NCBI GenBank assembly: GCA_023258355.1 | Contig: JALQZL010000085.1 | Coordinates: forward strand, 1-6,419 | DNA: 6,419 nt | Origin: Wenzhouxiangellaceae bacterium | GTDB taxonomy: Bacteria; Pseudomonadota; Gammaproteobacteria; Xanthomonadales; Wenzhouxiangellaceae | Reading direction: 5' to 3' | Shown: positions 5,618-6,419 of the stretch, one piece after another | How the letters are laid out: the number at the start of each line of letters is the position of its first letter | Numbering within the stretch: position 1 is the first letter of the stretch | Translations under genes and position numbers: made by a program | Notes under the pieces: model-generated | What the model was told of the DNA's origin: nothing | Seen by the model: the letters and a program-made list of their open reading frames with translations, nothing else | Databases searched by the model: none

Positions 5618-6419
5618 CTGCCCGCCTCCTCAGCATAAAATAAGGTGCTCGCACCCAACTCAGCATCAGAGACCTGCTCTCTGACGTGACCAAACAACTC
5701 TCGACCCAAGCCATAGACTGGCGCTTGAGCGCCTCCTTCATGCTGGCTCATGGATGATGACGCAGGCAGGGCACTCTCAAAGGACATCACACCACGCTCT
5801 GCATCAATCACCACAAGATCACCCTCTTGAATCTGTCCAATGGCACCCCCTGTGACTGCCTCAGGCACCACATGGATAGCGGCCAACACGCTACCAGAGG
5901 CCCCTGACATACGTCCATCCGTCAACAAGGCGACGCTTTGACCGCGATCTTGCAAGACCTGCAACGTCGGTGTGAGCTTATGAAGTTCTGGCATGCCATT
6001 GGCTTTGGGTCCTTGCTGCCGAATGACAGCGACAAAATCCCCTTCCAACTGACCATTTTTAAAAGCAGCTAGGAAGCTATCTTGTGATTCAAATACTTTG
6101 GCTGGCGCTGAAATTGAACGATGGATTGGATCGACTGCTGACACTTTTACAATGGCTCGCCCAACATTACCAGTTAACAGTCGCAGCCCACCCTCGCTCG
6201 AGAATGGCTCTGAAACTGGTCTGACAATATTGGTATCGAGTGAGGCTGTGGGTCCGGATCGCCAGTAGAGCTTGTCATTGTCTAAGTAGGGTTCATCTGT
6301 CTGCTGGTGTAGGTCACCACCATGCACACAAGCGATATCGGGATGTAAAAGACCCGCATCTAGAAGCTCTTTCATCACCACACTCAGCCCACCGGCCGCA
6401 TGGAAATGGTTAACATCTG
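5614..6419 (-). CDS. edd: Phosphogluconate dehydratase, C-terminal part (gene continues past the right edge)
   Basis: Dehydrates 6-phosphogluconate to KDPG, the first committed step of the Entner-Doudoroff pathway, using a 4Fe-4S cluster. The frame is open to the window edge, so the 267 residues seen are a bit under half of the roughly 600 usual for Edd. The visible part starts with DVNHFHAAGGLSVVM, includes QGPKANGMPELHKL (residues about 136-148 of the fragment) and the IlvD/Edd family signature TDGRMSGASG (166-175), and ends with a normal-looking tail, GASTLFYAEEAGR. The NHFHAAGG and GMPELH wording separates Edd from dihydroxyacid dehydratase (IlvD). The cluster-binding cysteines of the N-terminal domain are not in the window. 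The GTG/ATG codons near 6375-6381 are internal and should not be taken as a start. The stop codon overlaps the glk start as ATGA. The operon promoter must lie to the right of the window. Confidence 0.94.
   Translation of the reverse strand, partial: DVNHFHAAGGLSVVMKELLDAGLLHPDIACVHGGDLHQQTDEPYLDNDKLYWRSGPTASLDTNIVRPVSEPFSSEGGLRLLTGNVGRAIVKVSAVDPIHRSISAPAKVFESQDSFLAAFKNGQLEGDFVAVIRQQGPKANGMPELHKLTPTLQVLQDRGQSVALLTDGRMSGASGSVLAAIHVVPEAVTGGAIGQIQEGDLVVIDAERGVMSFESALPASSSMSQHEGGAQAPVYGLGRELFGHVREQVSDAELGASTLFYAEEAGR
5625..5631 (-). promoter_or_regulatory. Ribosome binding site of glk
   Basis: GAGGAGG on the minus strand, 7 bases before the glk ATG and located inside the last codons of edd. It fixes the glk start at the ATGA overlap with the edd stop codon. 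Confidence 0.65.

Noticed and set aside
1..6419. Search for CRISPR repeats, insertion sequence ends, tRNA genes, toxin-antitoxin or defence genes
   Set aside because: No spaced direct repeats, terminal inverted repeats, cloverleaf sequence or recognisable defence or mobility protein was seen in the window.

Overview
The window reads as a piece of a gammaproteobacterial chromosome, probably from a marine glycan-degrading heterotroph. The basis is the strong Eda, Glk and Edd resemblance to the Escherichia coli type proteins, a secreted GH16 beta-glucanase with a C-terminal module I associate with gammaproteobacteria, and a 14-bp LacI-family-like operator with a central CG. Base composition looks even and close to 50% GC throughout, with no mobile element, CRISPR array, tRNA or rRNA visible. 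Taxonomy below this level is not supported by what I can see.

Layout, left to right. (1) 1-213, plus: the last 70 codons of a sirtuin (Sir2-family NAD-dependent deacylase), followed by an intrinsic terminator at 271-296. (2) 295-1608, minus: a secreted GH16 endo-beta-glucanase (laminarinase type) with signal peptide, catalytic domain, short linker and C-terminal beta-rich module. (3) 1609-1735: a compact divergent control region with a strong minus-strand promoter, a weaker plus-strand promoter, and the operator-like palindrome overlapping both -10 elements. (4) 1736-2731, plus: a protein of the galactose-mutarotase (aldose 1-epimerase-like) fold. (5) 2748-6419, all minus: a tightly packed gene set read from right to left as edd (5' part outside the window), glk, eda and a CPA2-type cation/proton antiporter. 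edd/glk overlap by ATGA; glk and eda are 2 bp apart or overlapping, depending on the eda start; the antiporter follows eda by about 54 bp.

How the genes could work together (inference): the GH16 enzyme would cut a beta-1,3-glucan such as laminarin outside the cytoplasm, the mutarotase-like protein would act on released sugars or their anomers, glucokinase would phosphorylate imported glucose, and Edd plus Eda would complete the Entner-Doudoroff route from 6-phosphogluconate to pyruvate and glyceraldehyde-3-phosphate. The sugar porter and the LacI-type regulator that this scheme requires are not in the window. The antiporter could serve ion or pH balance during sugar catabolism, but its link rests only on position.

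I see no clear sign of a wholly new system. The points most worth testing are the shared operator and overlapping divergent promoters at 1628-1680, the unusual mutarotase-like protein with an uncertain N-terminus, the C-terminal module of the GH16 enzyme, and the antiporter at the end of the Entner-Doudoroff operon.
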